Shown piece by piece: positions 50,322-60,939 of a DNA stretch of 64,000 nt. Position 1 is the stretch's first letter. The number at the start of each line of letters is the position of its first letter. The position numbers and the translations under genes were made by a program. Origin of the DNA: Nostoc sp. NMS8 (lineage in GTDB: Bacteria > Cyanobacteriota > Cyanobacteriia > Cyanobacteriales > Nostocaceae); the NCBI RefSeq assembly GCF_017115045.1, contig NZ_JABXKK010000108.1, positions 17,870 to 81,869 of the forward strand, in the 5' to 3' direction. The notes beneath the pieces were generated by a model, which was given only the letters and a program-made list of their open reading frames with translations, had not been told where the DNA came from and ran no database searches.

Positions 50322-51484
50322 GCCACAGCCTTATTTTCAACAACTTTAGAGAGAATATTGTAAAGCTGAGTTAGTTGCTTTAGAGGATTGCAGAAATGCT
50401 CCGCACGTAATTTTCCCCCAGCCGCCAGAGTTATTCTTTCACTAGGGTTGCTGATTAGCGACCCTAAAATTTTACTCAAGGCATCGATATCATTTGGTGC
50501 AACCAAGCGCCCGCAAGAATCATCAACGATTTCCACTACTCCGCCCATGGCTGTCGTCACTATTGGTAAGCCAGCATAAAGGGCTTCTACAAAAGCGATC
50601 CCAAATGGTTCTGCGCCAGTATTAGGTTGACAGTGAATATCAGCAGCAGCAAACAGACGCGGCACATCAGCCCGTTGTCCTAAAAAGCGCACTTGTTCAG
50701 TAATACCGAGTTGTTGCACTTGCACCTCCAGTTCTTGCAGATATAGAGCCTCATGAGAGCGTTGCACTCCCCCAGCTAACCAATATATCCAACCTGGTAT
50801 ATGGCGCAACTGTGCCAAAGCAGAGAGTAACATACTTTGTCCCTTCCACCGCTCTAGGCGAGATGCCTGGACAATAACTATCGCATCATCAGGTGTATTG
50901 AGTTCGGCTCTTACAACGTGGCGAATCGAGGTATTATTGCCAATATTTGCACAGGCTACTGGCAGATAAAGAGTTTCGCTGTCAATTTTAGGATAGAGTT
51001 TTGGTATGGCAGCTTGGGTGTAACGGCTATTGGCAATTACCAAGTCTGGTGGAACCTGTTTAGCCCATTTCTCTAAAAGATGCTTGCTATTAGGCAAATC
51101 ATGACACCAAAAGACGAGTGGTAGACGGTTAGCTCTGACAACTGAGCCAAAAATCACTTGCGGCCAGCAAGAATGACAAATCACAACGTCAAATTGCTCT
51201 TGCCTCAATAGTTGCTCGAGTTGCAACCTAGCTTTCCATACCGTCCAAGGACGACTAACTCGCACGTTGCCCAGCAGATGAACGTTTGCATTCAAATTTC
51301 GCAGTTCATTTGCTAATCTACCCTCAAAACACAAAGCGAAGTGGGGCTGCATCTGCATACATAAACTTCGCTCTTTTGCCAGTGTCACCAATAGCGTTTC
51401 TATGCCGCCAAATAGGTTTCCCGCATAAATATGCAAAAGTTTCATAGCAAATTTACTGGTTTTTGTATACCTGCATAGTTCCAC
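50318..51484 (-). CDS. GT4 family glycosyltransferase
   Basis: VIVQASRLERWKGQSMLLSALAQL...HCQPNTGAEPFGIAFVEALYAGLPIVTTAMGG. Confidence 0.93.
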   Translation of the reverse strand: MELCRYTKTSKFAMKLLHIYAGNLFGGIETLLVTLAKERSLCMQMQPHFALCFEGRLANELRNLNANVHLLGNVRVSRPWTVWKARLQLEQLLRQEQFDVVICHSCWPQVIFGSVVRANRLPLVFWCHDLPNSKHLLEKWAKQVPPDLVIANSRYTQAAIPKLYPKIDSETLYLPVACANIGNNTSIRHVVRAELNTPDDAIVIVQASRLERWKGQSMLLSALAQLRHIPGWIYWLAGGVQRSHEALYLQELEVQVQQLGITEQVRFLGQRADVPRLFAAADIHCQPNTGAEPFGIAFVEALYAGLPIVTTAMGGVVEIVDDSCGRLVAPNDIDALSKILGSLISNPSERITLAAGGKLRAEHFCNPLKQLTQLYNILSKVVENKAVA

Positions 51485-52653
51485 TGTTCGCTCAAAACTT
51501 CTTCATAGAATTCAAAACTTCGTTGAGCCATAGTTAGATGGTTAAAAGACTCAGACCGTTTGCGGCTTGCCGTTGCCAATCGGTTACGTAGGCCAGGTTC
51601 GTAGAGCAGACGTTTCGCTGCTTTAGCTAAAGCAGCTGGGTTGTTAATTGGTATAGTCAGTCCTTCCTGTTCATGTCGGCTGACCCAAGGGACACCACTA
51701 CCAGGAATATCGGCATTGATGACAGGACAACTACTCGCCATAGATTCGACTTGAACTAACCCAAATCCTTCACTGCGTACGTTAGAAGGAAACCAAAGAG
51801 CTGTTGCAGCATGATAAGCACCTATAAGCTCATCTTCGCTCACATGACCTAACCAGACAATGCGATCGCTTACTCCCAGTTTTTCCGCTAGAGTCTTCAG
51901 GTCTTGTTCTAGAGGACCAACACCAACTATAATCAGTATCCCTGATACCAGAGTTAAGGCTTCAATTGCTATATGCAATCCTTTGTAATAGACTAGTCTA
52001 CCAACTGCTAGCCAGATTAATTCTCCATACTTTTCCTTCAAATAAGAAGTAAAATTCACTGCTTTCTTGTTGGGTTTACTGTAATTTTTAAAGTCTATTC
52101 CAAGGGGTAGGTTATTCAATTTATGGCGATACAGCTGCAAAAACTTTGAGCCTTGAATATATTGCAAGCTAGTTGTTAAAATTCGGGAACTTTCACTATA
52201 AATTAGATATTCAAAAGGACGTAATCCATACTTTAAAATTTTTTGCTTAATAATATCACTATGGTGTGTAATTATTAAAGGTACGTGCCTGCGTAGCATA
52301 GTTAAAGCTAAGAGCATTGTTGGATTAGGGGTATGAATATGAAGTAAGGTATTTGGTTCGTTAAGCAATTGGGAAAGTTTGCTGAGAATTTCTGGACATA
52401 AATCAAATCGCGCAAATGATAAAAGGCGGCCAAGTCGTGTAACGTGTACACCGCAATCCATCTCAGTAACTGTCTTAGTTTTAGTAAATAAACGTCTTTG
52501 CTTGTCAAACCCATTTACACAAACTACATGGACTTCTGCACCCAAAGCCGCTTGAGTTCGAGCCAGAGTTTGAACGTGTGTTTCAATACCTCCTCGGTCT
52601 GGAGGATAATATTTAGACAAATGAATTATCCGGTAGTTTAGTGTTTTCAGCAT
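51442..52653 (-). CDS. GT4 family glycosyltransferase
   Basis: YYPPDRGGIETHVQTLARTQAALGAEVHVVC...WLAVGRLVYYKGLHIAIEAL...RSEGFGLVQVESMASSCPVI. Confidence 0.93.
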   Translation of the reverse strand: MLKTLNYRIIHLSKYYPPDRGGIETHVQTLARTQAALGAEVHVVCVNGFDKQRRLFTKTKTVTEMDCGVHVTRLGRLLSFARFDLCPEILSKLSQLLNEPNTLLHIHTPNPTMLLALTMLRRHVPLIITHHSDIIKQKILKYGLRPFEYLIYSESSRILTTSLQYIQGSKFLQLYRHKLNNLPLGIDFKNYSKPNKKAVNFTSYLKEKYGELIWLAVGRLVYYKGLHIAIEALTLVSGILIIVGVGPLEQDLKTLAEKLGVSDRIVWLGHVSEDELIGAYHAATALWFPSNVRSEGFGLVQVESMASSCPVINADIPGSGVPWVSRHEQEGLTIPINNPAALAKAAKRLLYEPGLRNRLATASRKRSESFNHLTMAQRSFEFYEEVLSEQWNYAGIQKPVNLL

Positions 52654-53177
52654 CTAAATTAAATGTGTTTTAGCTATATTTATTGAAGAAGAATTCAGAA
52701 TCAATTAGTGGTGGATTCAGATCCGCTTCTGATTGCAGATCACTAAGCCTTCGTTTAGCGAGTGTCTTGAAGCTCTTGATTTATCCACCTTTTTCGTTCA
52801 AAATTAATTCTGAATTTTGACTCAAAAAACTTTTCTAGTGGCACAATTCATATCAATCGACTCAAGCATAGTATCAGCTCAAGCCAATTGTGGTAGGTAT
52901 TTTGTCCAACATAAATTTATGATTCATAAAAGTTTATTTTTATTGTCAAAACATTTTTTAATTTTAGTTTTGAATAACTTGAAAGCCTTATTTATGAAAG
53001 CTTAAAGCCTATTTTTTCAGTTTAGTTTAGCTGTTTTGAGTGTAATGGAATGCGTGTTTAATGGTGTTTCAGAGATGGCTGATGCACAAGATGAATTGAG
53101 TGCGATGCTCTCAGCCCTTTTGCTTTTCAGTCATGCTCATTTCTCTAATTTAATGACACCAAGTTACTTTGTAATTC

Positions 53178-53316
53178 GTAGCTCTACGCGTTTAATGAAC
53201 TCGCTCGTCCTGAACTCAGTAATCCTTTTAGCACTCAATGACCTCAAAAAAGGGTGTCATCTGTAGCTCTACGCTTTTACTGAACTTACCCATCTCGAAC
53301 TCAGTAATTTTTCTAG
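53178..53316. repeat. Diverged ~54-bp direct duplication (GTAGCTCTACGCNTTTANTGAACT...GAACTCAGTAAT..TTTTAG)
   Basis: Copies at 53178-53231 and 53263-53316. Confidence 0.75.
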
Positions 53317-53907
53317 GGTGCTATTAGTAATCTCAGTAGAAATCGCAAGAGTGGGTGAAAAGATGAGCAATTACAGACGTTTTCTGATCGTTAAGGCACA
53401 GTAATTGATACTGAATGTCTGGTGTCGTTAATTAAAAAAAATACTTTAAAGCATTGCTCAACAGTGCGGATGAGCCTGGGAATAAGCATCTGTGAAAGGT
53501 TAAGGTAATTGCACTTTTGTCAAGAGGGTGTAGGAAAAGCGGACAAATCCAGCCTGGAGACTCGCTTTCGGAAATATTTAACCACGCCTAAATCTTGATT
53601 CTCTGGGGCAGCGAAGTGCTTAATCGGGTCATCCGCTTTGCCTTTGGAGTTTGCGACACTAAAATTGTACAGACGATCGAATTATCATGCACTTCACTTG
53701 CTGTTAAGCGTGTATACAATATCAGTTAATTCTATCAATACTCCAAACACCCAAAAATTAAATTGCCAATTAAATTTACTACAAGAAGGGTAAGGAGAAG
53801 TAGCCATCAGCTGCTTCTCCTTACCCCCCTAACAATGATTATCATTCTGATAACTGGTGATTTTATTCTTTGGAAGTCCCTAACTTGAGCGAATAGCTCA
53901 AAAAGAG

Positions 53908-55119
53908 ATGAAAGCATTTTTACAAGCATTTTTTTCATCCGACTATATATCGCATGGACATTGTTACCTTTGGCAGTCAGGGTTAGTTTGGCTACATGGA
54001 ATGTCAGATGCGTTAATTGCCTTGGCTTACTATTCCATTCCCATTTTTCTGATTTACTTGTCTTATAAACGCTCAGATATCCCTTTTCGTGGAGCTTTTT
54101 GGCTTTTCGGAGCCTTCATTGTTTGTTGTGGAACCACTCATCTGTTAGAAATCTGGACGCTGTGGCATCCAACATACTGGCTCACAGGAGGAATGAAAGC
54201 AGTGACAGCGATCATCTCTCTCTATACAGCGCTGGCACTAATTCAGTTAACTCCTAAGGCTTTGGCATTACCTAGTCAGGCTCAATTAGAGATTGCAAAT
54301 CAGACCCTTGAACAACTCAATCAAGCACTAGAAACAAGAGTGGCTCAACGCACTGAAGAGCTAACGAAAACGATTCGACAACTGCAAAACGAAGTGGAGC
54401 AGCGCCAGCAAGCCGAAACCGAACTGCAACGATCTAATCAAGAGTTAGAGCAGTTTGCCTATGTCGCTTCTCATGACCTACAGGAACCCTTGCGGGTGAT
54501 TGTCAGCTATACCGAACTATTGGCACAGAAATATCAAAAGCAGTTAGATGAGAAAGCCGATAAATACATCACTTATATTGTGAATGCTGCATCTCGAATG
54601 CAGGCACTTATTGAAGACTTGCTATCATATTCCAGAGTTGGTCGTTGTGATTTTCGATTAGTTTCGACCGATTGCAATCAGTTAGTTGACCAAGTGATTC
54701 ACACATTCCATATTGCGATCGCCGAAAGCAACGCCAACATTACGCGCGATCACCTCCCGACGATCAAAGCCGACAAAGAACAATTCACCCGCTTGTTACA
54801 AAATTTAATTGGCAACGCGATTAAATATCGTCAAGAAGAGCCTCCTCAAATTCACATCACTGCGACCCAGCAAGACAACCAATGGCGATTTGCAGTGCGC
54901 GATAATGGGATTGGGATTGAAGCCCAATATGCAGAGCGCATCTTTATCATCTTTCAGCGCTTACATACCCGCCGCCAATATTCTGGCACAGGACTGGGTT
55001 TAGCCATTTGCAAGAAAATTGTTGAGCGTCACAACGGAAACATCTGGGTGGAATCAGAGCTAGGGAAAGGATCTGTTTTCTGGTTTACAATGCCAGTAGA
55101 TTCAGAAACCTCCCAATGA
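53908..55119 (+). CDS. Histidine kinase with N-terminal ETR1-like ethylene-binding transmembrane domain
   Basis: [52 protein letters not shown] (ETR1-like, conserved C...H), then HisKA ([16 protein letters not shown]) and HATPase_c. Confidence 0.92.
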   Translation: MKAFLQAFFSSDYISHGHCYLWQSGLVWLHGMSDALIALAYYSIPIFLIYLSYKRSDIPFRGAFWLFGAFIVCCGTTHLLEIWTLWHPTYWLTGGMKAVTAIISLYTALALIQLTPKALALPSQAQLEIANQTLEQLNQALETRVAQRTEELTKTIRQLQNEVEQRQQAETELQRSNQELEQFAYVASHDLQEPLRVIVSYTELLAQKYQKQLDEKADKYITYIVNAASRMQALIEDLLSYSRVGRCDFRLVSTDCNQLVDQVIHTFHIAIAESNANITRDHLPTIKADKEQFTRLLQNLIGNAIKYRQEEPPQIHITATQQDNQWRFAVRDNGIGIEAQYAERIFIIFQRLHTRRQYSGTGLGLAICKKIVERHNGNIWVESELGKGSVFWFTMPVDSETSQ

Positions 55120-55571
55120 GCAAAGACTCTCACCCGATTGAACCCATTGAAATCCTTTTAGTCGAGGATTCACCAGAGGATGCCGATTTGACGGTTGAAA
55201 TCCTGGGCGATGCCAAAGTTCTCAACCGAATTCATGTGGTGGAGGATGGGGTTGAAGCCTTAAAATTTTTACGGCAGCAGGGCGATTATGCCAATGCACC
55301 TCGTCCAGATTTGATTTTGCTGGATTTGAATCTACCTAGAAAAGATGGTCGAGAAGTCTTAGCCGAACTCAAAGCCGATCCCGATCTGAAGTTGATTCCG
55401 GTTGTGGTTTTAACAACCTCTGGGGCTGATGAAGATATTTTGCGAACTTACACACTGAATGCCAATTGCTATGTTACCAAACCCGTGAGCTTAGAAGAAT
55501 TTGCTAAGGTGATTCGTTCGATTGAATTTTTTTGGCTGGTGGCTGTGAAGCTTCCCAAACTTCCATCGTAG
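55116..55571 (+). CDS. CheY-like response regulator (Rcp1-like)
   Basis: [72 protein letters not shown]; 4-bp overlap with HK. Confidence 0.94.
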   Translation: MSKDSHPIEPIEILLVEDSPEDADLTVEILGDAKVLNRIHVVEDGVEALKFLRQQGDYANAPRPDLILLDLNLPRKDGREVLAELKADPDLKLIPVVVLTTSGADEDILRTYTLNANCYVTKPVSLEEFAKVIRSIEFFWLVAVKLPKLPS

Positions 55572-55634
55572 GCTATAGTTAACATCTGGCGTTGATTTGA
55601 GGATTGGTTTTGGCATGACTTTTAGGCAGAACTC

Positions 55635-57128
55635 ATGATGAAGAATGATTCTCTACAAATTCTGTTAATTGAAGATAGCCTAGAAGATGCAGATATCTTA
55701 CAAGAATTTCTGGAAAACGCAGATCAAACTAGCTGGAAAGTTACAGTCGTAGAAAAACTGACACTAGCCCTCAAACAACTACATTGCCACAGCTTTCATG
55801 TGATTCTATCCGATCTCTCCCTGCCCGATGCTCATGGCTTGGAGACAATCACCCAACTCCATGCGGTGGCTCCAACCTTGCCGATTGTCGTACTCACCAG
55901 CCTCAAAGACGAAGCGATCGCTTTAGAGGCAGTGCGGCAAGGCGCACAAGATTATCTCGTCAAAGGGCAAATTAACGCCTATGCCTTGATTCGAGCCATT
56001 CGCCATGCGATTGAGCGATCGCGAATGCAACAGGTAATGCATCAACAGTCAGTGGCGATCGCCGCATCGAGTGAAGGAATTGCCATTTTAGACACCCAAT
56101 GGAACTATGTGTATGTCAACGAAGCCTATGCCAAAATCTACGGTTACAAAGATTCGAGTCTACTGTTACAGACCAATTGGAAAATTCATTATGACCCTAT
56201 TCAACAAGCCCGCTTGAACGACGAAATTGAGCAAAGCCTACAGCAACGGAGATTTTGGCGAGGAGAGACTGTTGGTCATAAATGTAATAGTCAATCTTTT
56301 GACCAAGAACTCTCAATCACATTGTTACCGGATGGGGGAACAGTCTGTATTCTGCGAGATATTAGCGATCGCAAACGAACAGAAGCTGCCATGCAAGAAG
56401 CTTTGCAGCAAGCCAGAGAATTACACCGACTCAGGTCTCAATTCATCACGATGGTTTCCCATGAATTTCGGACACCACTGAGTGTGATTTTGGTAGCAAC
56501 AGAGTCCTTAAAACGCTATGCTCATCAATGGACTCCAGAAAAAAACCAGATTCGCTACAATCACATCATCGGTGGAGTGCAGCGGATGACTGAGTTGCTC
56601 AACGATATGCTGGTAATGAACAGATCGGGGGAACATCAGACCAAATTCAACCCTGTACCACTGAACTTAGAAAAGTTCTGTCAAGAATTAATTGCGACAT
56701 TCACGACCAGCGAACACCCAATTATCTTTGAGAGTCAGGGCAACAATCGGCACATTTGCCTTGATCCAACTCTCTTGCAACTCATACTCACCCACTTGCT
56801 CTGCAATGCAATTAAATATTCTATGGACGGTGGAAGGGTCATGTTTGACCTGATTTTTGCTCCTGAACAGGTAACTTTCTCAATTCGAGATGAGGGCATT
56901 GGCATTCCCCTAGAAGACCAGGACAAATTATTCATCCCGTTTTATCGCGGTAGCAATGTTGGCAATCTGGCTGGGACGGGCATCGGGCTAGCAATTGTTA
57001 AGCAATGCGTGGAACGGTGTCAAGGTATAATAAATGTTACTAGTCAGGTGAATCAGGGTACTCTAATCTTAGTAACCTTGCCCATTGCTTTAGTAGAGCA
57101 GATTCATGACCAAGATCCTGGTAATTGA
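55635..57128 (+). CDS. REC-PAS-HisKA-HATPase hybrid histidine kinase
   Basis: LLIEDSLEDADILQEFL...; PAS (AIAASSEGIAILDTQWNYVYVN); FITMVSHEFRTPLSVI. Confidence 0.92.
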   Translation: MMKNDSLQILLIEDSLEDADILQEFLENADQTSWKVTVVEKLTLALKQLHCHSFHVILSDLSLPDAHGLETITQLHAVAPTLPIVVLTSLKDEAIALEAVRQGAQDYLVKGQINAYALIRAIRHAIERSRMQQVMHQQSVAIAASSEGIAILDTQWNYVYVNEAYAKIYGYKDSSLLLQTNWKIHYDPIQQARLNDEIEQSLQQRRFWRGETVGHKCNSQSFDQELSITLLPDGGTVCILRDISDRKRTEAAMQEALQQARELHRLRSQFITMVSHEFRTPLSVILVATESLKRYAHQWTPEKNQIRYNHIIGGVQRMTELLNDMLVMNRSGEHQTKFNPVPLNLEKFCQELIATFTTSEHPIIFESQGNNRHICLDPTLLQLILTHLLCNAIKYSMDGGRVMFDLIFAPEQVTFSIRDEGIGIPLEDQDKLFIPFYRGSNVGNLAGTGIGLAIVKQCVERCQGIINVTSQVNQGTLILVTLPIALVEQIHDQDPGN

Positions 57129-58236
57129 AGATGAGCCATCCCTACGCGAAGAAATCCTCGATATTTTAGAATCTGAGGGGTTTGATGTGATGGGAGCAGA
57201 AGACGGAGTACAGGGGCTTCATTTGGCTCAAACAACCCCCTTTGACTTGATCCTCTGCGATGTGATGCTACCCGAAGCTGATGGGTATACAGTGTTATCT
57301 AGCTTACGACAACACCCAGACACAGCACTGATTCCTTTCATTTTTCTCACCGCTAAAGCGACCCGCGAAAATGTTCGGCAGGGAATGGAGTTAGGCGCAG
57401 ATGATTATTTAACAAAACCCTTTAGGACGGATGAGTTGCTTAACGCTATTACAAGTCGATTGACTAAGCAAGCAGCGATCATCCAGATCCATCAGAAAGT
57501 TATCCACCTTCAGCACTCCAATTTACTCAAAGACGAATTTATCGAGACTGCATCACAGGAATTACGAAGACCTGCGACCAATATTATGATGGCGTTGAAA
57601 CTCCTGCGACAAGCTTCCAACCCAGAGCAAACGCAACGCTATATCGATCGGTTGCAGCAGGAGTGTTCCCGCGAAATTAATCTGATCAATGACTTGCTCG
57701 ATTTGCATTATTTGGGTGCAAACGAACGTCCCTTACAACCGGAAACGCTGAATTTACAAACCTGGATTCCAGCGATCGTCGAACCATTTAAAACCCAGGT
57801 TCGACAACGCCAACAAACTCTCTGGAGCAACATTCCACCCTATTTGCCAATGCCCACAATCGATGTCGCAGATTTCAAGCGCATCTTGAGCGAACTGCTC
57901 AACAATGCTTGTAAGTTCACGGCTCCCGGCGGCAAGATTGTTTTGGAAGCTCGTTGTGATTTGACTGCATCCGATGGTCAGATGATTATATTCATTGTTA
58001 GCAACGAAGCAGAGATTCCAGATGAGTTCATTCCCAATCTGTTCCAACCGTTTTATCGGGTACCAGAGATCGATCGATGGCAGCAAGGCGGCAATGGTCT
58101 AGGCTTAACACTGGTTGAGAAATTGGCTGAACGACTAAACGGTAAAATTCAAATCAGTAGCAAAGCGGGTTGGACTCAGTTTACGCTTCAACTGCCTATT
58201 GAGACTAATCTACCTGTTGCCTTGGTTCCTAACTAA
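57106..58236 (+). CDS. REC-domain protein with degenerate histidine-kinase module
   Basis: KILVIEDEPSLREEILDILESEGFDVMGAEDGVQG...; H-box reads FIETASQELRRPATN (Gln in place of His). Confidence 0.9.
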   Translation: MTKILVIEDEPSLREEILDILESEGFDVMGAEDGVQGLHLAQTTPFDLILCDVMLPEADGYTVLSSLRQHPDTALIPFIFLTAKATRENVRQGMELGADDYLTKPFRTDELLNAITSRLTKQAAIIQIHQKVIHLQHSNLLKDEFIETASQELRRPATNIMMALKLLRQASNPEQTQRYIDRLQQECSREINLINDLLDLHYLGANERPLQPETLNLQTWIPAIVEPFKTQVRQRQQTLWSNIPPYLPMPTIDVADFKRILSELLNNACKFTAPGGKIVLEARCDLTASDGQMIIFIVSNEAEIPDEFIPNLFQPFYRVPEIDRWQQGGNGLGLTLVEKLAERLNGKIQISSKAGWTQFTLQLPIETNLPVALVPN

Positions 58237-58510
58237 ATGAGAGGAATTCATAGCAGAGATAAGTAGGTCGGCTTGAAGAAGGCAGGATAGAGCAGCATTA
58301 GCGAGTCTGCGTTCGCTTTTAGCGTCTCGTAGAGAGTGTCGGCAGGGGGCAGGGAGCAGAAGGGAAGATAAATTTAATCGAAGCATTGCATAAATGCGGG
58401 ATGGATCGGCGCTTGAAACCATTGATAATTCCTTCCAGATTGGGCGAAATTATCCCATGATTCAGCAACGTCTTAGTCGAGTTTATCTTTATTAACATAG
58501 TTTTGTTTTA

Positions 58511-60289
58511 TTGTGTCAACTTACTTATATGTGCAAAATATTAGTCATTGAAGATGAAGTTTCACTGCGCGAAGAAATTCTTGACATTTTAGGAGCTGAA
58601 GGCTTCGAGGTCGTGGAAGCCGAAGACGGTCAAACTGGGATCTATTTGGCTCAGTCCCAGCATCCCCAACTGATTCTCTGCGATGTGATGATGTCAGGTG
58701 CAGATGGCTACGAGGTGTTATCGACATTAAGGCAGAATCTAGATACTGCATTAGTCCCCTTTATTTTTTTGAGTGCTAAAAGCACCCATGAAAATATTCG
58801 TCAGGGTATGAACCTGGGTGCAGACGATTATTTGACGAAACCCTTTAGTGTCGATGAATTATTAGCGGCGATCGCCGCCCGACTCGCCAAGCAGAAAACA
58901 GCATCCCAGGCGCACCATAACTCTGCGCTTTGGGATTCGTTGACCCACTTACCCAACAAACCGTACTTAATCCAGCAACTCAATCGGTTAATTCAACAGA
59001 CACCCACAAATACAACCTCTCAGTATGCCGTGCTATTTGTAGGCTTAGATAGCTTTAAGGAAATCAACGATGCATTTGGGCAACTGATGAGCGATCGCTT
59101 GCTGCAAACTGTAGCCACTCAACTGCGGCAAATCCTTGCGCCTGAGCAGTTCCTCGCCTATTTTGGCGGTGACGAATTTATTATTATTATGGAAAACATC
59201 TCGGATATATCGACAGCAACCCAGCTAGCCGAGCAACTTCATCAACGGAGTCTGAAACAGGCATTCGATTTAGGCGGCTGTGAAGTATTCAGCAGCATAA
59301 GTATCGGAATTACGCACAGCCAGTTTTGCTATAGCAACGCCATCGATCTGCTTGCCGATGCTTCTCTAACAATGCATCATGCCAGAACAGCAAGCAAGAA
59401 TGGATATACTGTGTTCGATCCCGCAATGCGAGTTAATCTTTCTGAGCAGTTCCAGTTAGAAACGGACTTGAGACGAGCGATTCTCGAAATCACATATTCG
59501 GGTAAACAGCAAGAATTTTGCTTACATTATCAACCCATTGTTCATTTGTTTACAAATCGGTTAATCGGTTTTGAAGCATTGATTCGCTGGAATCATCCCG
59601 AACGAGGAATGATACCACCGATTCAGTTTATTTTGATCGCGGAAGCAAAGGGGCTAATTGACGAGTTAGGCTGGTGGATTCTCCAAGAAGCCTGTAATCA
59701 ACTGCGAAGCTGGCAACAGCAGTTTCCTCAATACTCTGACTTGAGCGTGAACGTTAATATCAGCGCGCTGCAATTGAATCAAATTGACTTTAGTCAGCAG
59801 CTGGCAGAAATATTGCATCACTATGATTTGTCTGGTGAGTGCTTAAAACTAGAAGTAACTGAAAGTTATCTCTTAGAAATGACAGAGGATAAAAATAACA
59901 TCCTTCAATCGCTGAAATCGTTGCAAATTAAGTTATGTATTGATGACTTCGGCACAGGTTACTCCTGCTTGAGCCGTTTGCATCAGTTTCCAATTGATAC
60001 CCTGAAAGTCGATCGCTCTTTTATTAGCCAGATTGATGCAGATGGGCAAAATGCCGTGATTAAAGCTATTATTGCTCTGGCTGACAGCCTGGATATTAAC
60101 ATCGTGGCAGAAGGAATAGAAACCTCAGTTCAACTGGAAAAATTAAAAGAATTGAACTGTAAGTTGGGACAGGGTTATTTATTCTCTAAACCGTTGCCCA
60201 GCCAAGCAGCCACTCAACTACTCGCCGATGGGATCTTTGAAAGCCTGTACTCCACCCAAACAAAAAAAGCAGATACAGCTTACAGTTGA
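58511..60289 (+). CDS. REC-GGDEF-EAL cyclic-di-GMP signalling protein
   Basis: REC (KILVIEDEVSLREEILDIL), GGDEF (AYFGGDEFIIIM), EAL (FEALIRWNHPERG...EVTES...DDFGTGYSCLSRL). Confidence 0.95.
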   Translation: MCQLTYMCKILVIEDEVSLREEILDILGAEGFEVVEAEDGQTGIYLAQSQHPQLILCDVMMSGADGYEVLSTLRQNLDTALVPFIFLSAKSTHENIRQGMNLGADDYLTKPFSVDELLAAIAARLAKQKTASQAHHNSALWDSLTHLPNKPYLIQQLNRLIQQTPTNTTSQYAVLFVGLDSFKEINDAFGQLMSDRLLQTVATQLRQILAPEQFLAYFGGDEFIIIMENISDISTATQLAEQLHQRSLKQAFDLGGCEVFSSISIGITHSQFCYSNAIDLLADASLTMHHARTASKNGYTVFDPAMRVNLSEQFQLETDLRRAILEITYSGKQQEFCLHYQPIVHLFTNRLIGFEALIRWNHPERGMIPPIQFILIAEAKGLIDELGWWILQEACNQLRSWQQQFPQYSDLSVNVNISALQLNQIDFSQQLAEILHHYDLSGECLKLEVTESYLLEMTEDKNNILQSLKSLQIKLCIDDFGTGYSCLSRLHQFPIDTLKVDRSFISQIDADGQNAVIKAIIALADSLDINIVAEGIETSVQLEKLKELNCKLGQGYLFSKPLPSQAATQLLADGIFESLYSTQTKKADTAYS

Positions 60290-60939
60290 CTCGGTAATTA
60301 GAGCAATTGCACGTCTTGGAGGGTACTTAGAACACAGGAAAAATACCCTATTGGGATATATACAAGTTTTGTGGCGAGGTTGGTTGGAATTAGAAACCTT
60401 GTACCAAGGTTGGTTGCTACATGAAAAGCTAAAATCAATATATTGATTTTAGTTACTCGCCTCTGTTAGAGAGGAATATGGTTCGCGACAGTTGTATGAG
60501 ATAAAAAAGTGATATCCAAAACTGCCAAAGAGCGATCGCCATTTTGATTTTTAAACCGTAATTATACTTATAAATCTTTAAAAGTTAGGGACAATTTCTC
60601 AGTAATTTTTCGATTGTACAGAATTCAAAGAAGTACTAATTTATAGTTTGGATTAGTTATAGAACAGTTTGTTAACGAACGCTTCAAAATAAATTCAAAC
60701 AAGTCAGTATATCTATGGCAACAATCTATATTAGAACTTATCCGACCACTATTAGTATTTCATTTTGTTTCTCTAGACTAGTTGTTATTTAAAATCTCTA
60801 ACTTTGGGCAGGTTTTAGATTTTATAAATATTATGATTCACAATGTAAAAGTGTCCATAGTCAGATCCATTACTGATCCAGTTATTTGTTTATCAATATC
60901 AGTGGTAATTTACTATTTAATTAATCTTTCAATTGCTAT

